Under the pieces are notes generated by a model. It saw only the letters and a program-made list of their open reading frames with translations, was not told the origin of the DNA and searched no databases. The position numbers were made by a program, and so were the translations under genes. A DNA stretch of 20,365 nt from a virus, in IMG/VR virus record IMGVR_UViG_3300030109_003790, positions 22,528 through 42,892 of that record. One strand, written 5' to 3'. Positions 7,966-15,711 of this stretch are shown one piece after another. Position 1 is the first letter of the stretch. Every line of letters begins with the position of its first letter.

Positions 7966-8669
7966 TGAATACTGATGAGTTACTTAAAAAATTAAAAGAT
8001 ATCAAAGCAAGTGCTTATAATAATGTACATAGTTCTGAAGAAGAAAGTCCTCTTCAGGTATATGATGGAACTTGGGGTAGATTACCACTTGACGAAGATA
8101 GTAAAGGGGAAGATGTAAAAATTGAGAGAACAAAAGGTAAAGATTATAAATTGCCTGATACTCTTAGTAGGACTACTCCTATGGCTGGCCCAACAAAGCA
8201 TAACCCATCTAAAGATGTTTATACAACTGACGGTACATTGAAATCAACTAGAGAAAAACTTAACGATTTTAAACAATTTTTAGAAGTTCGTAAAGTAAAA
8301 GATTACTATGGTTCAGGAAGAACCCCTGATGAGTCTAGCATTTTAGCAGCCATGCAAGTTATTGAAGACCATATGGAAAAATTAGAAAATATGGATGAAG
8401 AAACTCGATTAAAAGATTGGTGGTTTGCAGAAATGGAACACGCTAAGAATGAGTTGAAACAGTTAGAGGATATGTTGGCTAATGTTAATAATCCAAATTA
8501 CAAACCATTTGGAAAAAATGACCCTATGGCTCAAGCACGAATGATTTTAGAAGAAGGCCCAAAAAATGATAAAGAGTCTGAAGTGCATTTAATGTTAAGA
8601 GATGCTCACACTAAAGGCGATGCTAACGCGGTTCGTCAAATTTTGACAATGTTACCTCAAGGTATGTAG
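7965..8669 (+). CDS. 234-residue helical protein, unknown function
   Basis: The ATG overlaps the previous stop and follows GGAGGG. Residues 1-90 are polar and probably flexible (LPDTLSRTTPMAGPTKHNP). Residues 95-185 are helical (STREKLNDFKQFLEV, then AMQVIEDHMEKLENMDEET and EMEHAKNELKQLEDML), and the end has two short helices (EVHLMLRDAHTKGD, NAVRQILTMLPQG). No Cys cluster, membrane segment or catalytic motif is visible. It sits in the block between portal and protease, so a head assembly role is likely but unproven. Confidence 0.7.
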   Translation: MNTDELLKKLKDIKASAYNNVHSSEEESPLQVYDGTWGRLPLDEDSKGEDVKIERTKGKDYKLPDTLSRTTPMAGPTKHNPSKDVYTTDGTLKSTREKLNDFKQFLEVRKVKDYYGSGRTPDESSILAAMQVIEDHMEKLENMDEETRLKDWWFAEMEHAKNELKQLEDMLANVNNPNYKPFGKNDPMAQARMILEEGPKNDKESEVHLMLRDAHTKGDANAVRQILTMLPQGM

Positions 8670-8674
8670 ATAAA

Positions 8675-11203
8675 ATGTCATCTGGCGGGTTGTTGTTTGA
8701 AAAGGATATAAATCCTGTTTCAAGGCGTATTCAGCGTCTTTTTGAAGGCGTTAGAGCAGCCTATCTATCTGCAAAACAAGACCCAAAGGAATACAGTAAG
8801 GCATGGAAAAAAGAAGTTGATGCCTTATATGAAGATTACAACGCTACTGATGATTTAGCATCAGCACTACGGGAAGTAATTAATGACGATGATATAGAAT
8901 CTTCTGATGTAAAAAATCCTGAATCTAATACTGCTTCAAAAATATACGAAGCAATTAAAGAACTACGATATGAGTCTGAACACGTAAAAGACCCATTTGT
9001 AAAGAAATTTAAAGACCAAACATTAGAATCTTTAATGAAGGATAAAGGTATTCTTGCATCATTTATTCATTGGGTTATGAGAAGAAGCAAAAATGCTCTT
9101 CCAATTGAAGTTTGGGAAAAGTACCTACCTAGAGGCGACCAAATTACAGACGGGTATGTGGGTCTTGACCTACATAGTAAGGACATACCCCTCTACATTA
9201 TGGAGCATTACGGTGAAAAGAAAGACACACAAGCAGTTAAAGCAAAAGTTAAGGCTGCTATGGGCTTATTAGAGCGTATATACAAAGAACATTACAGTGA
9301 GTCGAAGTGGAAGTTGTTGCTTGGCGTAGAGATATTGAAAGAAGAAAAAGAAGATATTGATTTTATTAAACCAAATAAACCCATGTATAGAATTTTTGAA
9401 TTGGATGATATAAATGAATTACGAGGCTTTACCGGTGAATGGTTGGTTCAAGAAAAATATGACGGAATGAGAGTTCAACTACATAAGATTGATGATAAAG
9501 TAAAAATTTATTCTTTTAACGGTAAAGACATTACTGATAAATGTCCAAAACAAGTAGAGATTCTTGAGCAAAAAAAGTTCGGTGAATGTATTTTAGATGC
9601 TGAATTAATGTTGTTTGAGAAAGATAGGCCTTTACATAGAGCAAAGGTTGTTTCTCATGTTTTTAAAGGAGTAGAAACTGAAGGTGATTTAAAGGTTCAT
9701 GTGTTTGATATTATGAGGCATAATGAGAGGGATATGACAGAAGAACCTTTACAAGATAGAATTCAAATTTTATTCCAAAATTACTCCATGCATTCTGATG
9801 AGTTATTGGCATTCCCTTCAAAAAAGGATACTAGAATTGCTGATAGCATTAAAGATATTGGTGAATATGCTAAAGAAATAATGAAGATACCAACAGCCGA
9901 AGGTGTGGTTATTAAAGATTTAACTTCTACTTATATTAGAGGAGCAAGAAAAAACCCTAAGTGGATTAAATGGAAGAAATTTGTAGACTTAGATTTAGTT
10001 GTGTTAGATAAGAGTTCAACTAAGTCAAATATGTTTTCTTATACTTTAGGCGCAGGACCATTAACAATTGAGGAATCTAGAAAAATGGATTCTATGAAAG
10101 TAGATGATAGGTATTATCTAAATGTTGGTAAAGCGTTAAATACTAAAGTTGATGTTGACATAGGTTCTATTATTCGAGTTAAGGTTGACGAAGTTAGAAA
10201 GAATAAAAAGGGTCAATTTAGAGTTTATACTGCACAGTTTGTTGAAATACCCGAAGTTAATATGCCTGATAAGGTAATTACTTTAGAGTTTTTAGCAGAC
10301 TCAAAGGATGGTAAATCAACTGAGTATAAAACCTCAGCACTAACTAAAGCAATCTTAATTACTGATAATGTTCATGGTGAGGCTGAAGTTATTTGTAAAG
10401 AAGATTTAGATGGTTTTACTATTTATGGATTTAAGGAAGATAACTTAATGGCTAAAAATGCTATGTTAGATATTGATTTATGGAAAGAACAAATTGGTGA
10501 AATTTATAAAGAAAGAAAGGGCAAATTTAGAGTTGGCATCAAAAACTTCCTAGAAGAGCAACCTGAAAATACTGCTACTCTTGATGAGATTTTAGATTAC
10601 ATTAGTAAAAATAAAGGTTTATTACAATTGTATGAAGATATATTTAATAGTAAATCTAGAGAATTAAAAGAATTCTTAACAAACCAAGCAGATGAAATTA
10701 CTTATTCAACTAATAATAAATTTGTTGCAGATGATTCAATAATTGAAAAAGATGATTCTGATTACAAGACACCTAAAAATTATAGAAATGGTAAATTTAA
10801 ATTATATCTAAGAAAAGATGAAAATTTATCTTTAACCTTTATGTTAGATGATGCTAAATTGGGTTGGGAAATAGATATTAAATCAGTTGATGATGTATTT
10901 GATTTATTTGGCAAAGCGGGTAAATATCCTGCTCAAGTCCAAAGAACGGTATCTAAGGAAAAGTTAATTGATGAAGGTGATGTTGAATTAGGTGTTCAAA
11001 GACATGGTTATCATGAATATTTTATTAAGGGTGATAAATTTGATACAAAGTTACATTTGAGAGTAATACCTTTAAAGGGCCAAAAACAATGGTTAGCCTT
11101 TACTAGTTTTGAAGATGAACCTGTTGACCCTAAATCAGATGATGGAATATGGGATATTCGGGAGGACAAGAACAAAGATTTGTCCTTCTCGACCCTTGAT
11201 TGA
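8675..11203 (+). CDS. ATP-dependent DNA ligase-like multidomain protein
   Basis: The protein has 842 residues. Residues 1-235 are helical and unrecognised. Residues about 235-450 form a nucleotidyltransferase core. Motif I is QEKYDGMRVQ, with K261 as the expected AMP-accepting lysine. CILDAELMLF is motif III-like, EGVVIKD (E409) is motif IV and KWIKWKK (from K429) is motif V. Residues about 460-560 look like an OB fold (DIGSIIRVKVDEVRKNKKGQ). The C-terminal 130 residues contain GVQRHGYHEYFIKGDKF and LHLRVIPLKG, then QWLAF; this vaguely recalls the 3'-phosphoesterase domain of LigD, but only weakly. Family knowledge predicts sealing of nicked duplex DNA with ATP. Its place just before the prohead protease is odd for a ligase and suggests a virion-linked role. 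The start has only a weak AAGGTAT ribosome binding site. Ligase fold confidence is high; the terminal domains are unassigned. Confidence 0.82.
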   Translation: MSSGGLLFEKDINPVSRRIQRLFEGVRAAYLSAKQDPKEYSKAWKKEVDALYEDYNATDDLASALREVINDDDIESSDVKNPESNTASKIYEAIKELRYESEHVKDPFVKKFKDQTLESLMKDKGILASFIHWVMRRSKNALPIEVWEKYLPRGDQITDGYVGLDLHSKDIPLYIMEHYGEKKDTQAVKAKVKAAMGLLERIYKEHYSESKWKLLLGVEILKEEKEDIDFIKPNKPMYRIFELDDINELRGFTGEWLVQEKYDGMRVQLHKIDDKVKIYSFNGKDITDKCPKQVEILEQKKFGECILDAELMLFEKDRPLHRAKVVSHVFKGVETEGDLKVHVFDIMRHNERDMTEEPLQDRIQILFQNYSMHSDELLAFPSKKDTRIADSIKDIGEYAKEIMKIPTAEGVVIKDLTSTYIRGARKNPKWIKWKKFVDLDLVVLDKSSTKSNMFSYTLGAGPLTIEESRKMDSMKVDDRYYLNVGKALNTKVDVDIGSIIRVKVDEVRKNKKGQFRVYTAQFVEIPEVNMPDKVITLEFLADSKDGKSTEYKTSALTKAILITDNVHGEAEVICKEDLDGFTIYGFKEDNLMAKNAMLDIDLWKEQIGEIYKERKGKFRVGIKNFLEEQPENTATLDEILDYISKNKGLLQLYEDIFNSKSRELKEFLTNQADEITYSTNNKFVADDSIIEKDDSDYKTPKNYRNGKFKLYLRKDENLSLTFMLDDAKLGWEIDIKSVDDVFDLFGKAGKYPAQVQRTVSKEKLIDEGDVELGVQRHGYHEYFIKGDKFDTKLHLRVIPLKGQKQWLAFTSFEDEPVDPKSDDGIWDIREDKNKDLSFSTLD
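11163..11186 (+). other. Hairpin at the 3' end of the ligase-like gene
   Basis: AGGACAA (11163-11169) pairs with TTGTCCT (11180-11186) around a 10-base loop. It lies inside the last codons of the ligase-like gene, 17 bases before its stop. It could slow transcription or protect RNA ends ahead of the protease/capsid block, but there is no clear U-run and it may be chance. Confidence 0.3.
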
Positions 11204-11210
11204 CCTTTCC

Positions 11211-11218
11211 TTAATATA
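11211..11218 (+). promoter_or_regulatory. Possible archaeal TATA box before protease and capsid genes
   Basis: TTAATATA lies about 22-29 bases before the ATG at 11240, in one of the few real gaps (36 bases). That ATG lacks the AGGTGAT seen elsewhere, having only GTGGTAAT. An archaeal promoter here would start RNA at or next to the ATG, giving a leaderless transcript. No BRE was recognised, and an AT-rich genome gives such matches by chance. Confidence 0.3.
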
Positions 11219-11239
11219 GTAATCTCGGGATGTGGTAAT

Positions 11240-12724
11240 ATGTCGGCGGCGTCTATGCTTAAGACTGTAAATATGAATCCAATGGATTTTACAATAATAA
11301 AGTCAGATGATTTACATATTGGTGGATATGCGTCTATTGAGATTGTTGATAAGCAAAATGATTTGATTACACTTGAAGCATTAGGTGAGGCAGTAACTAA
11401 GTTTATGGTCGATACAAAATATAGAAATGTAATGACAAACCATTCTAATGTTCAGGTCGGAGAAGTAATTAAAGAATACCGAGATACAACAGGAAGATTG
11501 TGGAAAACTGGCGTAGATGATGTTGGCTTTTTTGTTGTAATTAAATTAAGAGATGATATTGAAAAGGCTAAAGAAGTTAGTCGAGAAATTAGAAAGGGTA
11601 CTTTACGTTCATTTAGTATTGGAGGCCAAGCATTAGAAAAGCGAAAGCGAAATAATGAAGAATTGGGCGACTACAATGAGATTAGTAAACTAGAATTACA
11701 TGAAGTTACTATTTGTGAAAAAGGTATTAACCCTGAAGCAAAGTTTGATATTCTAAAACAGGATGTGGGCGGCATGACAAATATTGAAGATGCAATTAAA
11801 GAATTAAATAGTCTATTGAAGGCTATTGGTGAAGGTGGAGAAACACCTGATGATGTAGAGGCTAGATTACTTGGATTAGCCGCAGAAGGTTCAGCAAGAT
11901 TTGGACCTGAAGATACTACTGGTGCATCATTACCATTAGATACTCCTTCAGAACAAGAAATGGAAAGAGGCAGATTACAAGCAGAAGAAGATGATATTTC
12001 TGCAAAAAGAGAAGATATGGATAAGGCCCATTGTGGCACAAATAAATTAGATAGTGAAGAAAAAGGTTCCGATAACACGGAGGAATTGAAAATGAAAGAA
12101 GAAGAAATGGACAAAGGGGAATATATGGATTCCTCCGATGACGAAGAAAAGTTGATGGATGAAGACAAAATGGCTCATAAAGGGGCTGGCGACGATGAAG
12201 AAATGAAGGGAGAAACTGATTTACCAACAGGTTATCTTGAAAGAGGCGAACAGTCTGAAGTTGTTGTTGAAGGCGGTAAGCCACGAAACAAGCACCAGCA
12301 GATTTCTGTACCTACAAATGCAAATCCAACTGATGTCGGTAAATCAACATGGACTGGCGAAACACATGGTCTTGACCTAAGCCACGAAAATCTTGAAAAA
12401 GCCTATCAACAGTTTAAGGCAGAGCAAATGGAAAAACTTGCTTATGAAGATATTAAGCGAAGTTTCTCTGACCGACTTACCTCAGAATTGGCTGTTAAGA
12501 AGGCTAATGTTGAGCGAAATGAATATGACGCTCAGGCTGAAGTTAGCGAACTAAAGAAGCAATTTAGCGAATTACTTGATACTCTCAAGAATGATGCTGA
12601 AATGACAATTGCAAAGCAGCAAAAAGTTGTTGCTGATTTAAATATTCCATCTTACGAGGACATCGCAAAGATGGATTGGAATGAAATTCACCTAACAATG
12701 CAGCGTTTGGAGGAACAACGCTGA
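11240..12724 (+). CDS. Prohead protease (XkdF/S78-type) fused to scaffold-like tail
   Basis: The protein has 494 residues. Residues 15-172 match the prohead serine protease fold: GGYASIEIVDKQNDLI, then TNHSNVQVGEVI (H68), LRSFSIGG (S126) and LELHEVTICEKG (E155) as the probable catalytic set by analogy with phage proteases of the XkdF/S78 group. Residues about 180-370 are acidic and low-complexity. Residues 380-465 are a coiled coil (AEVSELKKQFSELLDTLK). The final 27 residues form a helix with IAKMDWNEI that recurs in the gene at 7729. In tailed viruses such a protease removes scaffold and capsid delta regions during head maturation. The fusion suggests that protease and scaffold come from one polypeptide, freed by self-cleavage (inference). 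No separate scaffold gene lies between it and the capsid gene. Arg codons change to CGA near its end. Confidence 0.85.
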   Translation: MSAASMLKTVNMNPMDFTIIKSDDLHIGGYASIEIVDKQNDLITLEALGEAVTKFMVDTKYRNVMTNHSNVQVGEVIKEYRDTTGRLWKTGVDDVGFFVVIKLRDDIEKAKEVSREIRKGTLRSFSIGGQALEKRKRNNEELGDYNEISKLELHEVTICEKGINPEAKFDILKQDVGGMTNIEDAIKELNSLLKAIGEGGETPDDVEARLLGLAAEGSARFGPEDTTGASLPLDTPSEQEMERGRLQAEEDDISAKREDMDKAHCGTNKLDSEEKGSDNTEELKMKEEEMDKGEYMDSSDDEEKLMDEDKMAHKGAGDDEEMKGETDLPTGYLERGEQSEVVVEGGKPRNKHQQISVPTNANPTDVGKSTWTGETHGLDLSHENLEKAYQQFKAEQMEKLAYEDIKRSFSDRLTSELAVKKANVERNEYDAQAEVSELKKQFSELLDTLKNDAEMTIAKQQKVVADLNIPSYEDIAKMDWNEIHLTMQRLEEQR

Positions 12725-12745
12725 ATTTAGAGTGACAGAAATAAA

Positions 12746-12752
12746 AGGTGAG
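12746..12752 (+). promoter_or_regulatory. Ribosome binding site that fixes the capsid start at 12757
   Basis: AGGTGAG lies 4 bases before the ATG at 12757. A GTG at 12748 is in frame but sits inside this site, so it cannot be served by it. The ATG is therefore the start. Confidence 0.8.
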
Positions 12753-12756
12753 AAAA

Positions 12757-14091
12757 ATGACAAAATATATTAACACTTTGAAAGACTTGGAAGCCGCAAC
12801 ATACGGTAACTTTGGAAATAACAATATTCTAAAGGGTGCTGGACTTGTTGCTGGACTTCACACAGGACACGATGACGCAACTGCATTGAATGGTACGGCT
12901 GGACCGGGATTAAACCTATACAATGTAATTTACGGCCAAAAGGTTTGGTCTATGCTAAATCAGGAAATTAATCCTCTTAGTATTTTACCAAAGCGACCTT
13001 ACACTTCAAGTGGATGGCGTGTAATGACCCAAAGACCCGCTGGTGGTTCTGACCCTGCATTTGGAATTGGCGATACGGCTTATTCTGCTGGTTCTCAACT
13101 ATTAGCACCTAAAGCAGACCGAATTGGTGGTGTAGATGAAAATCACGCATTAGGAACTGCTGGATTACAAGCACTAGCACCAGAATATACCACACTATTT
13201 ATGAGTCCTAAGACTATTGCTCATATGTTCGATTATTCGGAACTTGCAGCAGAAATGGCAAAGATTGATGATGGTGTTGGAGATATTCGCGCAATTATTC
13301 GAGAAGATATGGGTAAATTCCATGCTGAGGTTCAGTCTAAAATGCTAGTTATGGAACTAGAGCGATATGACCATGCTTCAGTTGCAGCAAACAATTTAGA
13401 GCGAAATTACACTTCTTTAAACAAGATTGTTGCTTCTGCTCTTGAATTGCAAGCATTAAAGGGTGCTAGTTTAATTGCTGGTACTGTTGGTTCACTACCT
13501 GACCAAATTGCAAAGATTTACGGTAATGATGACCGAGATACTTCATCAGGTGTAACTGCTGGATTTATGGATGCAACAGTTAACTTTGGTGCAGGTTACG
13601 GTTCAAGCCAAGTACGAGCATTGACAACAACTCTCTTGAATACTCTAATTCAAGAATTGCGAACTGCTGGTGGTACTCCAAAGGTTATCTTAACTGGATA
13701 TGATACTATTCAGACTATTGCTGACCTATTGCAGAGCCAAGAGCGATTCCTTGAGCGAAAAGAAATTATTCCTACACATGGCGGAGTAAAGGGTGTAAAG
13801 GGCCGAGAAGTCGGTTTCCGAGTAGCGACATATTTCGATATTCCGCTAATTCCTGCTAAGGATATGCCAAATACAGGAGCAGCAACTACTCAAGTTAGTG
13901 ACCTGCTTTTCCTTGATACTGACCATTTGTGGCTTTCAGTCATGAAACCAACTCAATACTTTGAAGATGGTATTAATCATGGAAACCCATTCGGTATCGG
14001 AACTCTTGGAAATCGAGGTATGTTCCGAACAATGGGCGAAACAGGATGCAGTTTCTTTAAGGGACAAGGCAAATTGACAAATGTACAGTGA
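12757..14091 (+). CDS. Major capsid protein (HK97-fold, inferred)
   Basis: The protein has 444 residues from the ATG set by the ribosome binding site. It directly follows the protease-scaffold gene, the usual order. An N-terminal Gly/Ala-rich arm of about 60 residues precedes ILPKRPYTSSGWRV, then a long spine-like helical region (DDGVGDIRAIIREDMGKFHA) and a nucleic-acid-free beta-rich C-terminal half with LDTDHLWLSVMKPTQYF. No catalytic motif is seen. Codon use is distinctive: 14 of 17 Arg codons are CGA, against about 1 of 45 in the large gene at 4834, and Leu uses more CTA/CTT. That fits strong expression or a separate origin. Assignment rests on order, size and composition; the HK97 fold itself was not verified. 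No obvious delta domain is present, so the scaffold function is probably in the protease fusion. Confidence 0.82.
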   Translation: MTKYINTLKDLEAATYGNFGNNNILKGAGLVAGLHTGHDDATALNGTAGPGLNLYNVIYGQKVWSMLNQEINPLSILPKRPYTSSGWRVMTQRPAGGSDPAFGIGDTAYSAGSQLLAPKADRIGGVDENHALGTAGLQALAPEYTTLFMSPKTIAHMFDYSELAAEMAKIDDGVGDIRAIIREDMGKFHAEVQSKMLVMELERYDHASVAANNLERNYTSLNKIVASALELQALKGASLIAGTVGSLPDQIAKIYGNDDRDTSSGVTAGFMDATVNFGAGYGSSQVRALTTTLLNTLIQELRTAGGTPKVILTGYDTIQTIADLLQSQERFLERKEIIPTHGGVKGVKGREVGFRVATYFDIPLIPAKDMPNTGAATTQVSDLLFLDTDHLWLSVMKPTQYFEDGINHGNPFGIGTLGNRGMFRTMGETGCSFFKGQGKLTNVQ

Positions 14092-14130
14092 TTGGTGTCA
14101 CTTTAAATTAAAATAAAAAGGTGATTTAAA

Positions 14131-14493
14131 ATGACAGCAACAGTTACATTATTGGCAAACCACAAAGGAGTTACCACGCCTAGAGTTATGGGTGACGAAT
14201 ATGTTGTTGATGCAGTAGTAGATATTACTTCATATACCGCAAATGGTGAACAATTTACAGCAAGTGAATTTGGTCTAAGCACAGTTACTTGTGTATCAGT
14301 CACAGGAATTTCTGTTGATACCATTAGTGGAGGATATGCAATTTCAATGATTGCACCTGAAGTATTATCAGGGGCGGCAACCGGAGGAAAATACGCGGCG
14401 GCTAGTTCTGCTGATTTCCAAATTCATGCCCCTGCTGCATCAAACACAGACAATATCGGAGAAATTCGATTAAGAATTTGGGGACAAATTTGA
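14131..14493 (+). CDS. Probable capsid decoration protein, beta-rich
   Basis: The protein has 120 residues, rich in Ala, Thr, Ser, Val and Gly, with alternating hydrophobics typical of a beta sandwich (YVVDAVVDITSYTANGEQFT, then SEFGLSTVTCVSVTGISV). The end IGEIRLRIWGQI is also strand-like. The pattern VDITSYTxxGE followed by FGLS resembles small phage head or tail structural proteins. It comes first after the capsid gene, behind AGGTGATTTAAA, which fits a decoration or cement protein. A tail or fibre component cannot be excluded. Confidence 0.65.
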   Translation: MTATVTLLANHKGVTTPRVMGDEYVVDAVVDITSYTANGEQFTASEFGLSTVTCVSVTGISVDTISGGYAISMIAPEVLSGAATGGKYAAASSADFQIHAPAASNTDNIGEIRLRIWGQI

Positions 14494-14502
14494 GGTGATT
14501 AA

Positions 14503-14892
14503 ATGGCAAAGATGACATTAGTAAATAACCAACATCCAAAAGGTCAATGTACCATTACGGGTTACGGGGATGACGAGTCATATTTGTTGCTTTATGATGT
14601 TGAAACAGAGGTTCATGTCAAACGAGCATTAACTTACTTGGGCGACTCGAACTTTAAATTGGCTTTTGATGCCGAGGAATTAAATAGTTTGGAAGAAGAT
14701 GACTTCTTACTTGCTACTCAATTATTAAAATTGACCTCGGCATCAGATGTCAAAAAGACATTATTGCCAAAAAAGAAAACAACTACCCAAAAGGTAAAAG
14801 AAGTAGTATCAACAGTTACTTCGACAGTAACACCAACCACCACAAACGACCAATCAACGGATGAGGCTGATTCAGCCAATGATTCTGCGTGA
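14503..14892 (+). CDS. Small protein with Thr/Lys-rich tail, unknown function
   Basis: The protein has 129 residues. Residues 1-85 look folded (KGQCTITGYGDDESYLLLYD, then VHVKRALTYLGDSNFKLAF). The tail has a basic patch (LLPKKKTTTQKVKEVV), then Ser/Thr/Val repeats and an acidic end. TGAGGTGATTAAATG joins it to the preceding gene. No family is recognised. Position among decoration-type genes suggests a head or neck structural protein. Confidence 0.65.
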   Translation: MAKMTLVNNQHPKGQCTITGYGDDESYLLLYDVETEVHVKRALTYLGDSNFKLAFDAEELNSLEEDDFLLATQLLKLTSASDVKKTLLPKKKTTTQKVKEVVSTVTSTVTPTTTNDQSTDEADSANDSA

Positions 14893-14915
14893 TTGCGTCA
14901 AGGTTATATGGTTGG

Positions 14916-14937
14916 GCCTCTCTCGGTAGAATGAGGC
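14916..14937 (+). other. Short intergenic hairpin
   Basis: In the 72-base gap 14893-14964, GCCTC (14916-14920) pairs with GAGGC (14933-14937) around a 12-base loop. The gap is locally GC-richer than its surroundings. It could be an RNA stability or weak termination element between the decoration block and the next gene. No U-run follows. The rest of the gap holds TAAATTAAATTA and an AGGTGAA ribosome binding site. Confidence 0.3.
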
Positions 14938-14964
14938 AACTCTAAATTAAATTAGGTGAAAATA

Positions 14965-15312
14965 ATGACTCAAGGTTGTAGAAGTAGTAGATTAATTACG
15001 GCAGATACGCTCGTTCATTCGGGCAGATGTAAATTAGTTAGTGTTCATGGTTATAATAACCACGCGACAACAAGTTGCACAGTTAAAATTTATGATAATA
15101 CTGCTGCTGGAACAGCGGCAAATCAAGTAGCAGAATTAATTTTACCTCCGCATTTATCAATGATAACCGATGATACTTCAGGTGGCGACCAAGATGCAAC
15201 ACAAAATACTACTATTCAAATAGAAGCCGATTATCACGGCGTAATATGTTTGACAGGACTTTATGTTGATGTTACCGGCGGAACACCTAGATTAACAGTT
15301 GAGTTTGCATAA
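14965..15312 (+). CDS. Beta-sandwich structural protein (decoration or fibre), probable
   Basis: The protein has 115 residues from ATG 14965, which follows AGGTGAA at 5 bases. An in-frame GTG at 14956 lies inside that site and is rejected. The sequence is strand-rich: SGRCKLVSVHGYNN, CTVKIYDNTAAGT, VAELILPP, then HGVICLTGLYVDVTGG and RLTVEF at the end. This layout, with the YDN turn and the closing GLYVDVTGG strand pair, is typical of small phage head-fibre or tail beta-sandwich proteins. Exact role is unknown. Confidence 0.65.
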   Translation: MTQGCRSSRLITADTLVHSGRCKLVSVHGYNNHATTSCTVKIYDNTAAGTAANQVAELILPPHLSMITDDTSGGDQDATQNTTIQIEADYHGVICLTGLYVDVTGGTPRLTVEFA

Positions 15313-15321
15313 GGTGGTTAA

Positions 15322-15702
15322 ATGGCAGCAATTAATAAAGACACAAGATTGGTTATGACAATTTTATTTGTCGGTGCAGTAAGTGGAATGAATGTGTATT
15401 TCTACGCTAATTATGGCGCAGATTTACCTTGGACAAAATTATCTCATGCAGTTCTCTTTTCGTTATTAACGATTGGGGGAATCATGGGTATTAAGGCGTT
15501 CTTTGATTTAATTATGAATGACCGAATGGAACTTTGGTTATTGGATAGAAAAATCAAAACCTATTGGGAAAAGAAAGCGCGTGAAGAACAGCAAAAGCAG
15601 AAAGTTATGGAAAGTATGCGGTCGCAAGGTTATTTCAATAATAATAGCCCATACCAACAACCTCAAGAAATTGGGATTGAATTCTTAGAACAAAATATGT
15701 GA
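15322..15702 (+). CDS. Small protein with two membrane segments
   Basis: The protein has 126 residues. Residues about 10-29 (LVMTILFVGAVSGMNVYFYA) and 42-64 (AVLFSLLTIGGIMGIKAFF) are hydrophobic membrane spans. A charged helix follows (LDRKIKTYWEKKAREEQQKQ), then a Gln/Asn/Pro-rich tail. Two spans plus a charged tail are compatible with a holin, but also with a membrane anchor for another protein. The gene is followed within 1.3 kb by another membrane protein and a membrane-anchored GTPase. GGTGG is the ribosome binding site, fused to the previous stop (TAAGGTGG). Confidence 0.7.
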   Translation: MAAINKDTRLVMTILFVGAVSGMNVYFYANYGADLPWTKLSHAVLFSLLTIGGIMGIKAFFDLIMNDRMELWLLDRKIKTYWEKKAREEQQKQKVMESMRSQGYFNNNSPYQQPQEIGIEFLEQNM

Positions 15703-15711
15703 TGTGGTTAA

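Noticed and set aside
11671-12284. Long open frames on the - strand (11671-12168 and 11916-12284) opposite the protease gene
   Set aside because: They mirror the acidic low-complexity part of the + strand gene, give Ser/Leu/Phe-rich products typical of antisense frames, and have no ribosome binding site in the pattern used here.
12748-12756. GTG start of the capsid gene at 12748
   Set aside because: The GTG lies inside the AGGTGAG ribosome binding site for the ATG at 12757.
14102-14110. TTTAAATTA as a TATA box before the gene at 14131
   Set aside because: AT-rich gaps give many such matches, the following gene has its own normal AGGTGAT site, and no second promoter element was seen.
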